The notes below the pieces were generated by a model, which worked only from the letters and a program-made list of their open reading frames with translations, was not told the DNA's origin and did no database searches. From contig NZ_BMLX01000002.1 of NCBI RefSeq assembly GCF_014645535.1, forward strand, positions 620,001-684,000: 64,000 bases of DNA, given 5' to 3'. The position numbers were made by a program, and so were the translations under genes. This document shows, one piece after another, positions 35,224-46,150 of this stretch (position 1 is its first letter; each line of letters begins with the position of its first letter). This DNA comes from Silvimonas iriomotensis (lineage in GTDB: Bacteria > Pseudomonadota > Gammaproteobacteria > Burkholderiales > Chitinibacteraceae).

Positions 35224-37545
35224 ATGAAAATCAGCGACGGCAACTGGCTCATCCGTGACGGCCTCAACCTGACCTACGCCGTGCAAGTCCACAGCGTAGA
35301 CATCATCGGCGATGAACTCCTCATCTACGCCGCCCCGCGTGACGTCACCTCCCGCGCGTATCAGCTCGATACCGGTCTGATCACCCTGCGCGTGCACTCG
35401 CCGCAGCCGGGCATCATCGGCGTCAAGCTCAGCCACTTTGAAGGCACGGTCAACAAAGGCCCGCACTTTGCACTGGCGCGCGAAGATCATCCGGTCTCGA
35501 TCACCAATACGGCAGAAGAAGCCACGCTGACCACCGGCTCGCTCACTTTCCGCATTGCCAAAACCGGTGACTGGGCGGTGGATTTCCTGCGCGATGGCGA
35601 GCGCCTTACCGGCAGCGGTTTCCGGGCGGCCGGCCAGGTCATCGACAACAACCAGGACGGCGCACCGTTCATGTTCGAGCGGCTGGATCTGGGGGTGGGC
35701 GAGAACGTCTATGGCCTGGGCGAGCGCTTCACCGCGTTTGTGAAGAACGGCCAGGTGGTCGATACCTGGAACCGCGATGGCGGCACCAGCACCGAGCAAG
35801 CGTACAAGAACGTGCCGTTCTACCTCACCAACCGCGGTTACGGCGTGTTTGTGAATCATCCGGAAAACGTCAGCTTTGAAGTGGCCAGCGAGAAAGTGGC
35901 CAAAGTGCAGTTCAGCGTGCCGGGCGAAGCGCTGGAGTACTACGTGATTGATGGCCCCGCGCCCAAGCAGGTACTGGACCGCTATACCCGCCTGACCGGC
36001 CGCCCCGCCCTGCCACCGGCCTGGTCGTTCGGCCTGTGGCTGACCACCTCGTTCACCACTGATTACGACGAAGGCACGGTCAATCATTTCATTGATGGCA
36101 TGGCCGAGCGCAATATCCCGCTGCACGTGTTCCACTTTGACTGTTTCTGGATGAAGGCATTTCACTGGTGCGACTTCACCTGGAACAAAGAGACCTTCCC
36201 GGACCCGGAAGGCATGCTCAAGCGCCTGAAAGCGCGCGGGCTGAAGATTTGTGTGTGGATCAACCCGTATATCGCCCAGCCTTCGCCGCTGTTTGCCGAA
36301 GGCATGGCCAAGGGCTATCTGCTGACCAGACCCAATGGCGATGTCTGGCAATGGAACCGCTGGCAACCCGGCCAGGGCATCGTCGACTTCACCAACCCGG
36401 ATGCGTGCGAATGGTACGCCGGCCACCTGCGCCGTTTGCTGGATATGGGCGTGGATTGCTTCAAGACCGACTTTGGCGAGCGTATTCCGACCGATGTGGT
36501 CTACCACGACGGCTCTGACCCGCAAAAGATGCACAACTACTACAGCTACCTGTACAACAAGGTGGTGTTTGACGTGCTGGTAGAAAAACGCGGCGAGGGC
36601 GATGCGGTGCTGTTTGCGCGTTCCGGCACCGCCGGTAGCCAGACCCTGCCCGTGCATTGGGGCGGCGATTGCAGCGCCACATATGAATCCATGGCAGAAA
36701 CGCTGCGCGGTGGTTTGTCGCTGGGCTTGTCCGGCTTCGGTTTCTGGAGCCACGACATCAGCGGCTTTGAAAACACCGCCCCGGCCGATGTCTACAAACG
36801 CTGGTCCGTGTTCGGTTTGCTGTCCAGCCACAGCCGTCTGCACGGCAGCAAATCCTACCGGGTGCCCTGGCTGTTTGATGACGAAGCCGTCGATGTGGTG
36901 CGCCAGTTCACTGAACTGAAATCCCGTCTGATGCCGTATCTGTACGATGCCTCGGTCGAAGCCAGGCAGGGCGTACCGACGTTGCGCGCCATGATGCTGG
37001 AGTTCCCGCAGGACCCGGCGTGCGACTACCTGGACCGCCAGTACATGCTGGGTGGATCACTGCTGGTGGCACCGGTATTCAACGCCGTTGGCAACGTGGA
37101 CTTCTACCTGCCGCAAGGCCGCTGGACGCATCTCTTGAACAACCAGGAAGTAACCGGTGGCCGCTGGCTGCGCGAGCAACATGGCTTTTTGAGCCTGCCA
37201 CTCTACGTGCGCCCCAACACCTTGCTGGCACTGGGCCGCAATGACCAACGCCCGGATTACGACTACGCCGCCGAGCACGAACTGCACCTGTTTGCGCTGG
37301 ACGACAACACCAGCGCCAGCGCAACGCTGCGTGACCTGGCCGGCAAGGACGTCAGCACCGTGGCGGTCACCCGTCTGGGCTCGCAATTGCGCGTGGCCCA
37401 GTCGGGCAAGCTGGAAGTGGTGCGACTGGTCCTGCGCAATCTCAAGCCAGGCGCGCTGCCCAAGGGCGTGCTGGCGGCAGAGAGCGCAGTCGGCACCTTG
37501 CTGGAGATCCCGGCATCGCTCTTGCCGGTGTCGATCGAGGTTTGA
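35224..37545 (+). CDS. yicI: GH31 alpha-xylosidase, YicI type
   Basis: Cytoplasmic alpha-xylosidase of 773 residues that removes alpha-1,6-xylose from isoprimeverose-type oligosaccharides. It follows E. coli YicI (772 residues) nearly line by line from [10 protein letters not shown] to the C-terminus. The nucleophile is D416 (KTDFGERIP) and the acid/base is D482 (HWGGDC), at the same numbers as in YicI. YicI-specific stretches such as [13 protein letters not shown] are kept. No signal peptide. It has its own LacI-type operator, so it probably forms a regulon with the importer at 30550-34701. Confidence 0.95.
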   Translation: MKISDGNWLIRDGLNLTYAVQVHSVDIIGDELLIYAAPRDVTSRAYQLDTGLITLRVHSPQPGIIGVKLSHFEGTVNKGPHFALAREDHPVSITNTAEEATLTTGSLTFRIAKTGDWAVDFLRDGERLTGSGFRAAGQVIDNNQDGAPFMFERLDLGVGENVYGLGERFTAFVKNGQVVDTWNRDGGTSTEQAYKNVPFYLTNRGYGVFVNHPENVSFEVASEKVAKVQFSVPGEALEYYVIDGPAPKQVLDRYTRLTGRPALPPAWSFGLWLTTSFTTDYDEGTVNHFIDGMAERNIPLHVFHFDCFWMKAFHWCDFTWNKETFPDPEGMLKRLKARGLKICVWINPYIAQPSPLFAEGMAKGYLLTRPNGDVWQWNRWQPGQGIVDFTNPDACEWYAGHLRRLLDMGVDCFKTDFGERIPTDVVYHDGSDPQKMHNYYSYLYNKVVFDVLVEKRGEGDAVLFARSGTAGSQTLPVHWGGDCSATYESMAETLRGGLSLGLSGFGFWSHDISGFENTAPADVYKRWSVFGLLSSHSRLHGSKSYRVPWLFDDEAVDVVRQFTELKSRLMPYLYDASVEARQGVPTLRAMMLEFPQDPACDYLDRQYMLGGSLLVAPVFNAVGNVDFYLPQGRWTHLLNNQEVTGGRWLREQHGFLSLPLYVRPNTLLALGRNDQRPDYDYAAEHELHLFALDDNTSASATLRDLAGKDVSTVAVTRLGSQLRVAQSGKLEVVRLVLRNLKPGALPKGVLAAESAVGTLLEIPASLLPVSIEV

Positions 37546-37553
37546 TGCCCCAC

Positions 37554-37585
37554 GCAGGGTGGATTCGCACAGCAATCCATCCTGC
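37554..37585. repeat. Short GGTGGATT-family inverted repeat
   Basis: GCAGGGTGGATT / AATCCATCCTGC, one mismatch, between the convergent GH31 and LacI genes. It may help termination but has no T run. Confidence 0.6.
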
Positions 37586-37600
37586 AAACACCCACGCTTC

Positions 37601-38617
37601 TTAGCCGCCGCGCGGCACCCCGGTCGAGGCCCGCACCACCAGTTCTGTGGGCAAGACAATCTGCGGCGAGGCGGCCTCCAGCCCGGCAATCAGCGCCAGC
37701 AAGGTGTTCACCGCAGAACGGCCCATTTGCTGGATCGGCTGGCGGATGGTGGTCAGCGCCGGGTGACATTGCGCCGCGCCGGGGATGTCATCAAAACCGA
37801 TCACCGACATTTCTTCAGGCACGCGCAGCCCCGCTTCCTTGAGCCCCGCCAGCACGCCAATGGCGCTCATGTCGTTGGCCGCAAACACGGCAGTTGGCCG
37901 ATCTTTGAGCGCCAAAAGGCTTTTCACCACGCTCTGCCCGCGTGAGAGCGAATAGTTACCGGCCAGGACAAGCTCAGGATCAATGGCAATGCCGGCCTGG
38001 GTCAACGTATCCAGGTACGCCCGGTGCCGGTCTTGCGCGGACGCCAGGCGCTCATCCCCGGTCAGGAACGCAATGCGTTTATGGCCCAGCCCCAGCAAAT
38101 GACGCACCGCCATGCACGCGCCGGCGTAGCTGTCTGCCGCAATGGATGGAAACCGCACAAACCGGCCGTATTGATCGACTGTAATGATCGGCACACGCGC
38201 ATCGGCCAGTACTTCCAGATAACTGTGCTCGTACGGCAGCAGCGCAATGATGCCGTCGATGACTTGCTGCATCAGCTTGATCACGCGCGGCAGCGGCGGT
38301 TGATCTGGCTCGACCAGCGAATACACCAGCAACTCGTACCCCGCCGTGCGCGCCGCCCGCCCCACCCCGGCCACCAGTTCGCTTACAAACGGGTTATGCA
38401 GTTCTGCCGTCACAAGACCGATCACATGGCTGCGGCGGCTGGATGATTTTTGCTGCGTGCGGTTGACCACATACCCCTGCTCCGCCGCGATCCGCAGGAT
38501 TTCCTCACGCTTGGCCCGCGACACGCCGGGCTTGTTGGATAACGCCCGGGAGACTGTCATTTGCGACACACCGGCCGCGTTGGCAATGGCCAACAGCGTG
38601 ACATCGCTTTTGCTCAT
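37601..38617 (-). CDS. LacI-family regulator of the third ABC/GH3 locus
   Basis: Regulator of 338 residues. Helix-turn-helix LLAIANAAGVSQMTVSRALS is followed by the hinge region and a sugar-binding domain (VIGLVTAELHNPFVSEL, then EMSVIGFDDIPGA). It is divergent from the binding-protein gene at 38926 and likely controls that transporter and the GH3 gene. Candidate operators with paired ACGTTA half-sites lie next to each promoter. Inducer unknown. Confidence 0.92.
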   Translation of the reverse strand: MSKSDVTLLAIANAAGVSQMTVSRALSNKPGVSRAKREEILRIAAEQGYVVNRTQQKSSSRRSHVIGLVTAELHNPFVSELVAGVGRAARTAGYELLVYSLVEPDQPPLPRVIKLMQQVIDGIIALLPYEHSYLEVLADARVPIITVDQYGRFVRFPSIAADSYAGACMAVRHLLGLGHKRIAFLTGDERLASAQDRHRAYLDTLTQAGIAIDPELVLAGNYSLSRGQSVVKSLLALKDRPTAVFAANDMSAIGVLAGLKEAGLRVPEEMSVIGFDDIPGAAQCHPALTTIRQPIQQMGRSAVNTLLALIAGLEAASPQIVLPTELVVRASTGVPRGG

Positions 38618-38656
38618 GGGCGGTTTTTCCTGTCTGGCTGGTTTACGGCCAATTAT

Positions 38657-38674
38657 ACGTTACGAACTACGTTA
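38657..38674 (-). promoter_or_regulatory. Paired ACGTTA direct repeat, candidate operator
   Basis: ACGTTA, 6 bp, ACGTTA (12-bp period), 40 bp from the LacI gene start. Its reverse complement matches 38858-38875 at 15 of 18 positions. Confidence 0.5.
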
Positions 38675-38857
38675 GAAACATCAAATCGCAAATTCGCAGA
38701 ATGCATGCTGCAGTACAACACAGCCGTTTGATTAACCCATAAAAAACCATTGTTTTTCAATGACATCAACAAAAACTGAACGCAATAAAACGATTTTCAT
38801 AATCCGCCGTTCATCCGTACTGGCACGTTATCAACCAGCCCGATAATTGACGCTCTA

Positions 38858-38875
38858 TAACGTAAATCTTAACGT
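38858..38875 (+). promoter_or_regulatory. Paired TAACGT direct repeat, candidate operator
   Basis: TAACGT, 6 bp, TAACGT, 51 bp before the binding-protein ATG. Mirror image of the site at 38657, so the two sites face each other across the divergent promoter region. Confidence 0.5.
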
Positions 38876-38925
38876 TTCCTCCGCTCAATCGACTCTGCCC
38901 AACCCACGCTTTACCGGAGGAACAA

Positions 38926-40206
38926 ATGCAAAAAGCCAGAACCGGTACGCTGTCCACGCTGCTTTGTGTTGCCGCCCTGGCAGCCTCTACCAGCGCCATG
39001 GCAGCCGATCAGGTCATTACCGAATGGGACCTGCAAACCAACACCGCCGCCGCAAAACTGATCAACGACGCCGGCGCGCGCTTTGAAGCCGCCAACCCCG
39101 GTTTCAAGGCCGAGCAGTCCCATATCCTGAACGACGCCTACAAAACCAAACTGAAGATCGCCTTCGGCGCCGGCCAGCCGCCGTGCGTGTTTGCCACCTG
39201 GGGCGGCGGGCCGCTGCGCGAGTACGTCAAATCCGGCCAGGTGGTTGATCTGACGCCATATCTGACCAAAGACGCCGCCTTCCGCGACCGTTTCATCCCC
39301 ACCGGTTTCATGTCGGCCACCATCGACCACAAGGTCTACGGCGTGCCCTCAGAGAACACCACTGCCGCCGTGGTGTTCTACAACAAGGAACTCTTTGCCA
39401 GGTACAAACTGCAGCCGCCGCAGAACTGGGATGAGCTGATGAATGTGGTCAAGGTCTTCAAAGCCAACGGCATCGCCCCGTTTGCCCTGGCCAACAAAAA
39501 CAAATGGCCGGGCTCCATGTATTACATGTACCTGGTTGACCGCATTGGCGGCGCGGACACTTTCCGCAACGCGGTCGAGCGCAAACCGGGCGGCAGCTTT
39601 ACCGCACCGGCGTTTATACAAGCCGGCGAACGAATCCAGGAACTGGTCAAATCCGGCGCCTTTGCCCCTGGCTACAACGGTCTTGATTACGACATTGGCG
39701 CATCGCGCCGCCTGATGTACTCCGGCAAAGCCGCCATGGAACTGATGGGCAGCTGGGAGCTATCCACCATCCAGAACGAAAACCCCGGTTTTGTCAGCAA
39801 GGTCGGCTTCTTCGCCTTCCCCGCCGTCACCGGTGGCAAAGGTGATCCGAAAGACGTCATCGGCACCGTGGGCGACAACTTCATGAGCATCTCCACCGCC
39901 TGCAAAAACCCCGACGCCGCGTTCAAGCTGATCAAGGCCATGACCGACGACACCGCCGCCCAGGCCCGCCTGGCCGACAAACGCCTGATCCCGCTCAAGG
40001 GCTTGACCGTAACCGACCCCTACCTGAAGCAAATCCAGTCGCTGGTGGCACAAGCGCCAAGCATCCAGCTTTGGTACGACCAGGAACTGCCGCCCAAGAT
40101 GGGTGAACTGCACAAAGACACCCTGCAAGCCCTGTTTGGCCTGTCCATGACCCCGCAGGAAGCCGCGCAACAAATGGAAAACGCAGCCAGGACCGAGCTG
40201 AAGTGA
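38926..40206 (+). CDS. ABC transporter sugar-binding protein
   Basis: Periplasmic family-1 solute-binding protein of 426 residues. The signal peptide ends in SAMA (about residue 26). The motifs [33 protein letters not shown] and [11 protein letters not shown] are typical. It is strongly preceded by GGAGGAA. Its permeases start 1.3 kb downstream after a very long microsatellite. Substrate unknown; the downstream GH3 enzyme suggests a beta-linked oligosaccharide such as cellobiose or a xylooligosaccharide (inference). Confidence 0.92.
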   Translation: MQKARTGTLSTLLCVAALAASTSAMAADQVITEWDLQTNTAAAKLINDAGARFEAANPGFKAEQSHILNDAYKTKLKIAFGAGQPPCVFATWGGGPLREYVKSGQVVDLTPYLTKDAAFRDRFIPTGFMSATIDHKVYGVPSENTTAAVVFYNKELFARYKLQPPQNWDELMNVVKVFKANGIAPFALANKNKWPGSMYYMYLVDRIGGADTFRNAVERKPGGSFTAPAFIQAGERIQELVKSGAFAPGYNGLDYDIGASRRLMYSGKAAMELMGSWELSTIQNENPGFVSKVGFFAFPAVTGGKGDPKDVIGTVGDNFMSISTACKNPDAAFKLIKAMTDDTAAQARLADKRLIPLKGLTVTDPYLKQIQSLVAQAPSIQLWYDQELPPKMGELHKDTLQALFGLSMTPQEAAQQMENAARTELK

Positions 40207-40279
40207 GTTGAGGTTGAGGCGCGCAGTGCAGACCAGACTGCGCGCCCGACGAACCGGGCATTCGGGGTTGCAGTTGCTT

Positions 40280-41052
<773 letters not shown>

Positions 41053-41303
41053 TTTGCCTTTGGCTTGCCTCCCCTTGACTGCGCCGAGCATCGCAGCGAA
41101 GTCCGGGGTTGCGGCGGAGGGGTGTTTGAGCGAAGCGAGTTCCCGTAGCCAGCCGGACTTCGCGAGAAGCACAGGGAACCCACGTAGTGGGCGCTGTCGC
41201 AGGGGTCGCCTTTCTTTTGGGTACTTTTCTTTGGCGACCCAAAGAAAAGTACCGTGCTCCGGGCACCCCCGGTATCAAAACACCGCGCCGCAGGCGCTAA
41301 CAA
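41053..41303 (+). repeat. Composite repeat element 7 (module A), distal to the long array
   Basis: Module A with long-range stem CGAAGTCCGG / CCGGACTTCG (41097-41106 with 41153-41162). H1 has a 15-bp stem (41220-41234 with 41239-41253, CGAC loop). H2 is CCGGG-CACC-CCCGG and H3 is GCGCC-GCA-GGCGC. Together with 40280-41052 it is the largest copy of the family. Confidence 0.85.
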
Positions 41304-41342
41304 AGCTTCAAGCATTGCGGCACCGGCAAACATCGCAGCTGG

Positions 41343-41375
41343 ATTCCGGCCAAGGGGGCCGCCGAGGTCCGGAAT
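41343..41375. repeat. dRS3-like palindrome with enlarged loop
   Basis: ATTCCGG / CCGGAAT arms around a GGGGGCCGCC-containing loop, preceded by CATCGCAGCTGG. Near-identical to 29630-29662. Confidence 0.7.
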
Positions 41376-41527
41376 GACGAACCGGTTGAACAGCCAGGCA
41401 CGGACCAACACGCACACATCCCAGCCGGATTCCAACCTGCGCCGGACCGAGGAAACCGACGAGACCAACGAAACCGTGAGTAAAGCAACAAAACCAGCAT
41501 GACCTTCGCACCACCCGAGAACCGCCA

Positions 41528-42454
41528 ATGACAAGCTACACCGACACCCAGGTCTTACCGCTAGCCCGCCCCACCCGGGCATGGCCAGCCTGGCTGGTCC
41601 CCACTTTTTTCCTCGCCCCAGCCGTCATCATGCTGGTCATTTTCCTCCTGTACCCGCTGCTCTCCAGCTTCCAGCTATCGCTGCTGAACTGGAACGGCCT
41701 CGGGACGCAGGGCAAGTTTGTCGGGCTGGATAACTGGCTGTATCTGCTGCGCGATCACATTTTCTGGTTATCGCTGCGCAACAACATCCTGCTGGCGGTG
41801 TTTTCCGTCGTAATCCAGTTACCCATCGCCCTGGCTCTGGCGGTCTTGCTTGATCAAGCCGGCGGTTATTCGCGCGTGCTCAAGATCGTCTATTTTCTTC
41901 CGCTACTCATGTCCAGCGTGGCGCTGGGCGTGCTGGCCAAGAATCTGTACGACCCCAACTTCGGGCCGATCAACCTGATCTTGCAAGCGCTGCACATGGA
42001 CGCGCTGGCGCATGACTGGCTGGGCGATACGCACTACGCGCTGGGTTCGATCATTGCCGTGGTGTGCTGGCAGAACATCCCGTTCTACATGGTGCTGTTC
42101 ATGGCCGGGCTGGCGTCGTTTCCGGATGAACAGCAAGAAGCGGCGCTGCTGGATGGCGCCAGCGAATGGACCATCTTCTGGCATATCAAGCTGCCACACC
42201 TGTACGGCACGCTGCGCACCGGCGCGCTGCTGGCAATCATTGGCTCGCTGCGGTATTTCGATCTGATTTTCGTGATGTCGGGCGGCGGGCCGGAGCACTC
42301 TTCCGAGTTGATGGCCACCTACATGTACCACACGGTGTTTGACTCGTTCCAGCTGGGCTATGGCAGCACCATTGCCTCGGCCATGTTCATTGTGGTGACG
42401 CTGGTCGCCAGCCTGGCGCTGCGCCTGACCCGCCGTTTCGAGCCAGAGGTCTGA
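41528..42454 (+). CDS. ABC transporter permease (MalF type)
   Basis: Inner-membrane permease of 308 residues with six membrane segments (the first at [20 protein letters not shown]) and the EAA loop [21 protein letters not shown]. It is followed after one base by the second permease. It belongs with the binding protein at 38926 despite the 1.3-kb repeat gap. Confidence 0.92.
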   Translation: MTSYTDTQVLPLARPTRAWPAWLVPTFFLAPAVIMLVIFLLYPLLSSFQLSLLNWNGLGTQGKFVGLDNWLYLLRDHIFWLSLRNNILLAVFSVVIQLPIALALAVLLDQAGGYSRVLKIVYFLPLLMSSVALGVLAKNLYDPNFGPINLILQALHMDALAHDWLGDTHYALGSIIAVVCWQNIPFYMVLFMAGLASFPDEQQEAALLDGASEWTIFWHIKLPHLYGTLRTGALLAIIGSLRYFDLIFVMSGGGPEHSSELMATYMYHTVFDSFQLGYGSTIASAMFIVVTLVASLALRLTRRFEPEV

Positions 42455-42455
42455 C

Positions 42456-43307
42456 ATGCTGACAACCCCCGTTCTGCCGCGCCGCGGTTTTGCGCCATCA
42501 CGCGTGGTGGTGCCCACGCTGGGCCTGTTCTGGCTGGCCGTCACCCTGCTGCCTTTCCTGTTCATGGTGATGACCAGTTTCAAAACCCAGGAAGACAGCT
42601 TTGCCACGCCCATCTGGGCCTTGCCGTCGCACCTGGACCTGATCAACTACAAGGCGGTGCTGCAGGGCGATTTTCTGATCTACCTGCGCAACAGCGTGTT
42701 TGTGATTGGCGTGTCGATCACACTGATCCTGCTGTTCGGCGCAATGGCCGCCTTCGCCCTGGCGCGCTTGCGTTTCCGGTTCAACCAGCCGCTGTTCGGG
42801 CTGATTGTGGCAGGCATGATCGTGCCGCTGCATGTCACGCTGGTGCCGGTCTACCTGATGACCCGCCAGGCCGGTCTGTACGACACCATGTTCGCGCTGA
42901 TCGGCCCCTATGTGGCCATGAGCCTGCCGGTATCGATCTTCATCCTCACCGGCTTCATGAAGCAGATTCCGCGTGAACTGGAAGAAGCCGCGCAGCTGGA
43001 TGGCTGCGGCCCGATTGCCATTTTCGCCCGCATTTTCCTGCCGCTGTGCGGGCCGGGGTTGTCTACCGTGGCCATCTATAACGGCATCAATTTGTGGAAT
43101 GAATTCATCTTTGCCTATGTACTGACCTCCACTCCCACGCACCGCACCTTGCCGCTGGCAGTGTGGGATTTCCAGAGCCAGTTTGCCTCCAACATCCCCG
43201 GCATGATGGCCGTTGTCACCCTGACCGCCCTGCCCCTGATTGCGGCGTATGCCTTTGGGCAGGAGAAGATTGTGAAGGGGATGATGGCTGGCGCGCTGAA
43301 GGGCTAG
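42456..43307 (+). CDS. ABC transporter permease (MalG type)
   Basis: Inner-membrane permease of 283 residues with six membrane segments and the EAA loop [22 protein letters not shown]. No ATPase gene follows, so this importer must borrow one, most simply from 22797 or 33634 (inference, as known for MsmX/MsmK systems). Confidence 0.92.
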   Translation: MLTTPVLPRRGFAPSRVVVPTLGLFWLAVTLLPFLFMVMTSFKTQEDSFATPIWALPSHLDLINYKAVLQGDFLIYLRNSVFVIGVSITLILLFGAMAAFALARLRFRFNQPLFGLIVAGMIVPLHVTLVPVYLMTRQAGLYDTMFALIGPYVAMSLPVSIFILTGFMKQIPRELEEAAQLDGCGPIAIFARIFLPLCGPGLSTVAIYNGINLWNEFIFAYVLTSTPTHRTLPLAVWDFQSQFASNIPGMMAVVTLTALPLIAAYAFGQEKIVKGMMAGALKG

Positions 43308-43394
43308 CGGTGAGGTGTGAGGTGTGAGGCGGGGTTTGCCGGTGGCAAGGGCTATTTCATGCCGCCCCAACCTTCATCCGCCCACCACTTCGTC

Positions 43395-43414
43395 ATTCCT
43401 GCGCAGGCAGGAAT
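43395..43414. repeat. dRS3-like palindrome
   Basis: Perfect ATTCCTGC-GCAG-GCAGGAAT preceded by CGTC. Confidence 0.8.
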
Positions 43415-43481
43415 CCAGTGCTGAACACGTGCGCCACAGGCGCTGGTTATTGACCGGTTTTCTTTTCAACATCGCAGCCGG

Positions 43482-43501
43482 GTTCCCGCCTCCGCGGGAA
43501 T
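43482..43501. repeat. dRS3-like palindrome
   Basis: GTTCCCGCCTCCGCGGGAAT preceded by CATCGCAGCCGG; one arm mismatch from the dRS3 consensus. Confidence 0.75.
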
Positions 43502-43624
43502 GACGAGTCTGTCGAAATTTCTGCAAAGTGGTCCGGATCACGGCTTTGGCCAAAAAGCCGAACCGGAACACCAGCGCAATTGCAACACTAAAAACCAGGC
43601 CCCAGGTGGCCACAGGAAACAGCA

Positions 43625-46009
43625 ATGACTGCCATTTATAAAGACCCGTCCCAACCCGTCGCCGCCCGCGTGGCCGATTTACTGGCCCGCATGACGCTGG
43701 ACGAAAAAATCGCGCAGATGCATGCCTTCTGGCTGATCTTGTCGGAAGACGGCCAGCACAGCGTGCGCGCTGACAGTTTTACCGGCGCCAGCGACCAGGA
43801 TTCGCTGCAAAAGCGCCTGCAGCTCGGGCTGGGGCAGATCACGCGGCCGCTGGGCAGTCACAAGGTGGATGCCGCCGCTGGCGTGCGCGCTTTCAATGCC
43901 TTGCAAAAAACCATGGTCGAGCAAACCCGGCTGGGTATTCCGGTGATGTCGCATGAAGAATGTCTGGTCGGCCTGATGGCCAGCGGCGCCACGCTGTTCC
44001 CTTCCGCACTGGCCTTTGGCGCGACGTGGAACCCGGCGTTGATCGAGCAAATGGCCGCCGCCATTGGTGCCGAAGCGCGCAGCATTGGCTGCCACCAGGG
44101 GCTGGCGCCGGTGCTGGATGTCTCACGCGATGTGCGCTGGGGCCGTACCGAAGAAACCTTTGGCGAAGACCCGTATCTGGTCGGCGTAATGGCCACACGT
44201 TATGTGCGCGGCTTGCAGGGCGAGCAACGTGACCTGCTGGCCACGCTCAAGCATTACGTCGGCCACTCGTTCAGCGAAGGCGCACGCAACCATGCGCCGG
44301 TGCACCTGGGCTGGCGTGAACTCAACGACATCTTCATGCTGCCGTTTGAAATGGCGGTCAAACAGGCCAACGCCGGTTCGGTGATGCCGGCGTATCACGA
44401 TATCGACAACGAACCCTGCCATGCCTCGCGCCATTTGCTCACCGACGTTCTGCGTGACCAATGGGGCTTTGATGGCCTGGTGGTGGCCGATTACGTCGGC
44501 GTGAGCTTGCTGTACCAGCATCACGGTGTCGCCGCCGACCCGGCCGAAGCCGCCGCGCAATCATTCAACGCCGGGCTGGATATCGAACTGCCGGGCGACG
44601 ACTGCGCCACGCGGCTCTCTGATGCACTGGCACGTGGCCTGATCAGCCCGGCCCGCATTGATGAGATCGTGGGCCGCGTGCTGACCGAGAAATTCCGCCT
44701 GGGGCTGTTTGAAAACCCGTATGTGGATGAACACGCCATTGCGCTGCGCACGCCGCACGCGCTGGCGCTGGCGCGCGAAGTCGCGCGGCAGTCTGTGGTT
44801 ATTCTGGAAAACAACGGCACGCTGCCGCTGAACCCGGCGGCCAGACAGCGCATTGCCGTGATCGGCCCGACTGCGGATGACAGCCTGGCCATGCTGGGCG
44901 GGTACAGCTTTCCGGTCCACCTGATCCTGAGCAAAGACCAGCAGACCCAGGCCGAGCCCAACGTGGTGACGCCGCTGGCCGGCCTGCGCCAGATCTTCGG
45001 CACCGATCAAGTCAGTTATGCCCAGGGCTGCGCCATTCTGGAAGAACGCAAATACGGCTCGCCCGTGTTCCCCGGCGATGTAGCCAACAGTACCGAGCTG
45101 GCGCATGCATCCCCGGTCAGCCAGAACGCTGATCACATTGGCGCGGCAGTTGCAGCGGCGCAGAACGCGGATATCGCCATTGTCTGCGTGGGTGATCTGG
45201 CGGGTTTGTTCCAGACCGGCACCGTGGGCGAAGGCTCGGATGCCGATACGCTCAACCTGCCAGGGGTGCAGCAGCAACTGTTGCAAGCCGTGGTCGAAAC
45301 CGGCAAGCCCGTCATTGTGGTGCTGACCGGCGGCCGGCCGTACAACCTGCAAGGGCTGGAGCAACGCGTCGCCGCCTTGGTCATGAGCTTTACCGGCGGC
45401 GAGCAAGCCGGCATTGCCCTGGCAGAAGTGCTGGCCGGCATCGTCGAACCCAGCGGCCGCATGACGATTTCCGTACCGAAAAACGTCGGCGCGGTGCCGT
45501 ATTTCTACAACCACAAACTCAAAAGCGCCGGCACGCCGATCGCCTTTCACTTTGGCAGCGCCTACCCGTTTGGTTACGGCCAGAGCTACACCACGTTTGC
45601 GTTCGACCAGTTGCGCGTGGCGGCCGATACGGTCGATATCCACACGGGCGAGATCGCCTTCACGTTTGACATTACCAACACCGGCAACCGCGCCGGGGTG
45701 GAGATCCCGCAGATTTACGTGCGCGACAAACTGGCCTCTGCCGTGCGCCCGGTGAAAGAACTCAAGGCGTTCGGGCGCATTGAACTGGCAGCGGGTGAAC
45801 GCAAGACGGTAGAAGTGCGCGTGCCGGTCGACATGCTCAATTTCACCGGCAGCAGCGGTCAGCGCATTGTGGAGCCCGGCGAGTTTGATATCCAGATTGG
45901 CGCCTCCAGCAACGATATCCGCCTCACAACCATGGTCACCGTCACCGGCCAGACCCGCACGCTGGCACGGGACTGGCGCATGGAAAGTACCTGCCGGACA
46001 GCCAGCTGA
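43625..46009 (+). CDS. GH3 beta-glycosidase (beta-glucosidase or beta-xylosidase)
   Basis: Glycoside hydrolase family 3 enzyme of 794 residues with no signal peptide, so cytoplasmic. The N-terminal barrel has VLDVSRDVRWGRTEETFGEDPYL and LKHYVGHS. The nucleophile is D289 in VVADYVGV. The second domain carries the usual KNVGAVPYFYN and FGYGQSYTTF, and a fibronectin-type-III-like C-terminus ends the protein. AGGAAACAG precedes the ATG at 43625. Probably hydrolyses the disaccharide brought in by the transporter at 38926-43307. Specificity between glucose and xylose is not decided by the sequence. Confidence 0.92.
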   Translation: MTAIYKDPSQPVAARVADLLARMTLDEKIAQMHAFWLILSEDGQHSVRADSFTGASDQDSLQKRLQLGLGQITRPLGSHKVDAAAGVRAFNALQKTMVEQTRLGIPVMSHEECLVGLMASGATLFPSALAFGATWNPALIEQMAAAIGAEARSIGCHQGLAPVLDVSRDVRWGRTEETFGEDPYLVGVMATRYVRGLQGEQRDLLATLKHYVGHSFSEGARNHAPVHLGWRELNDIFMLPFEMAVKQANAGSVMPAYHDIDNEPCHASRHLLTDVLRDQWGFDGLVVADYVGVSLLYQHHGVAADPAEAAAQSFNAGLDIELPGDDCATRLSDALARGLISPARIDEIVGRVLTEKFRLGLFENPYVDEHAIALRTPHALALAREVARQSVVILENNGTLPLNPAARQRIAVIGPTADDSLAMLGGYSFPVHLILSKDQQTQAEPNVVTPLAGLRQIFGTDQVSYAQGCAILEERKYGSPVFPGDVANSTELAHASPVSQNADHIGAAVAAAQNADIAIVCVGDLAGLFQTGTVGEGSDADTLNLPGVQQQLLQAVVETGKPVIVVLTGGRPYNLQGLEQRVAALVMSFTGGEQAGIALAEVLAGIVEPSGRMTISVPKNVGAVPYFYNHKLKSAGTPIAFHFGSAYPFGYGQSYTTFAFDQLRVAADTVDIHTGEIAFTFDITNTGNRAGVEIPQIYVRDKLASAVRPVKELKAFGRIELAAGERKTVEVRVPVDMLNFTGSSGQRIVEPGEFDIQIGASSNDIRLTTMVTVTGQTRTLARDWRMESTCRTAS

Positions 46010-46018
46010 TACATCAAC

Positions 46019-46046
46019 AAAAAAGCCACCTGCGGGTGGCTTTTTT
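46019..46046 (+). terminator. Rho-independent terminator after GH3 gene
   Basis: AAAAAAGCCACC-TGCG-GGTGGCTTTTTT, a perfect 12-bp stem. Confidence 0.9.
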
Positions 46047-46150
46047 ATGGTGCCTGGCGGCAATGCCACACTTGGGATTGCCGCCCGCCGGGGGTTCTGG
46101 ATTTCGTGCCAGAATCACTGCCCCGCCCTTCTTTACCGCTGCCCCGCACC

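Larger units (their letters stand above)
43308..43624. other. Intergenic region with two palindromes
   Basis: Separates the permease gene from the GH3 gene. Only the two dRS3-like palindromes are recognisable. Whether GH3 has its own promoter is not clear. Confidence 0.5.
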
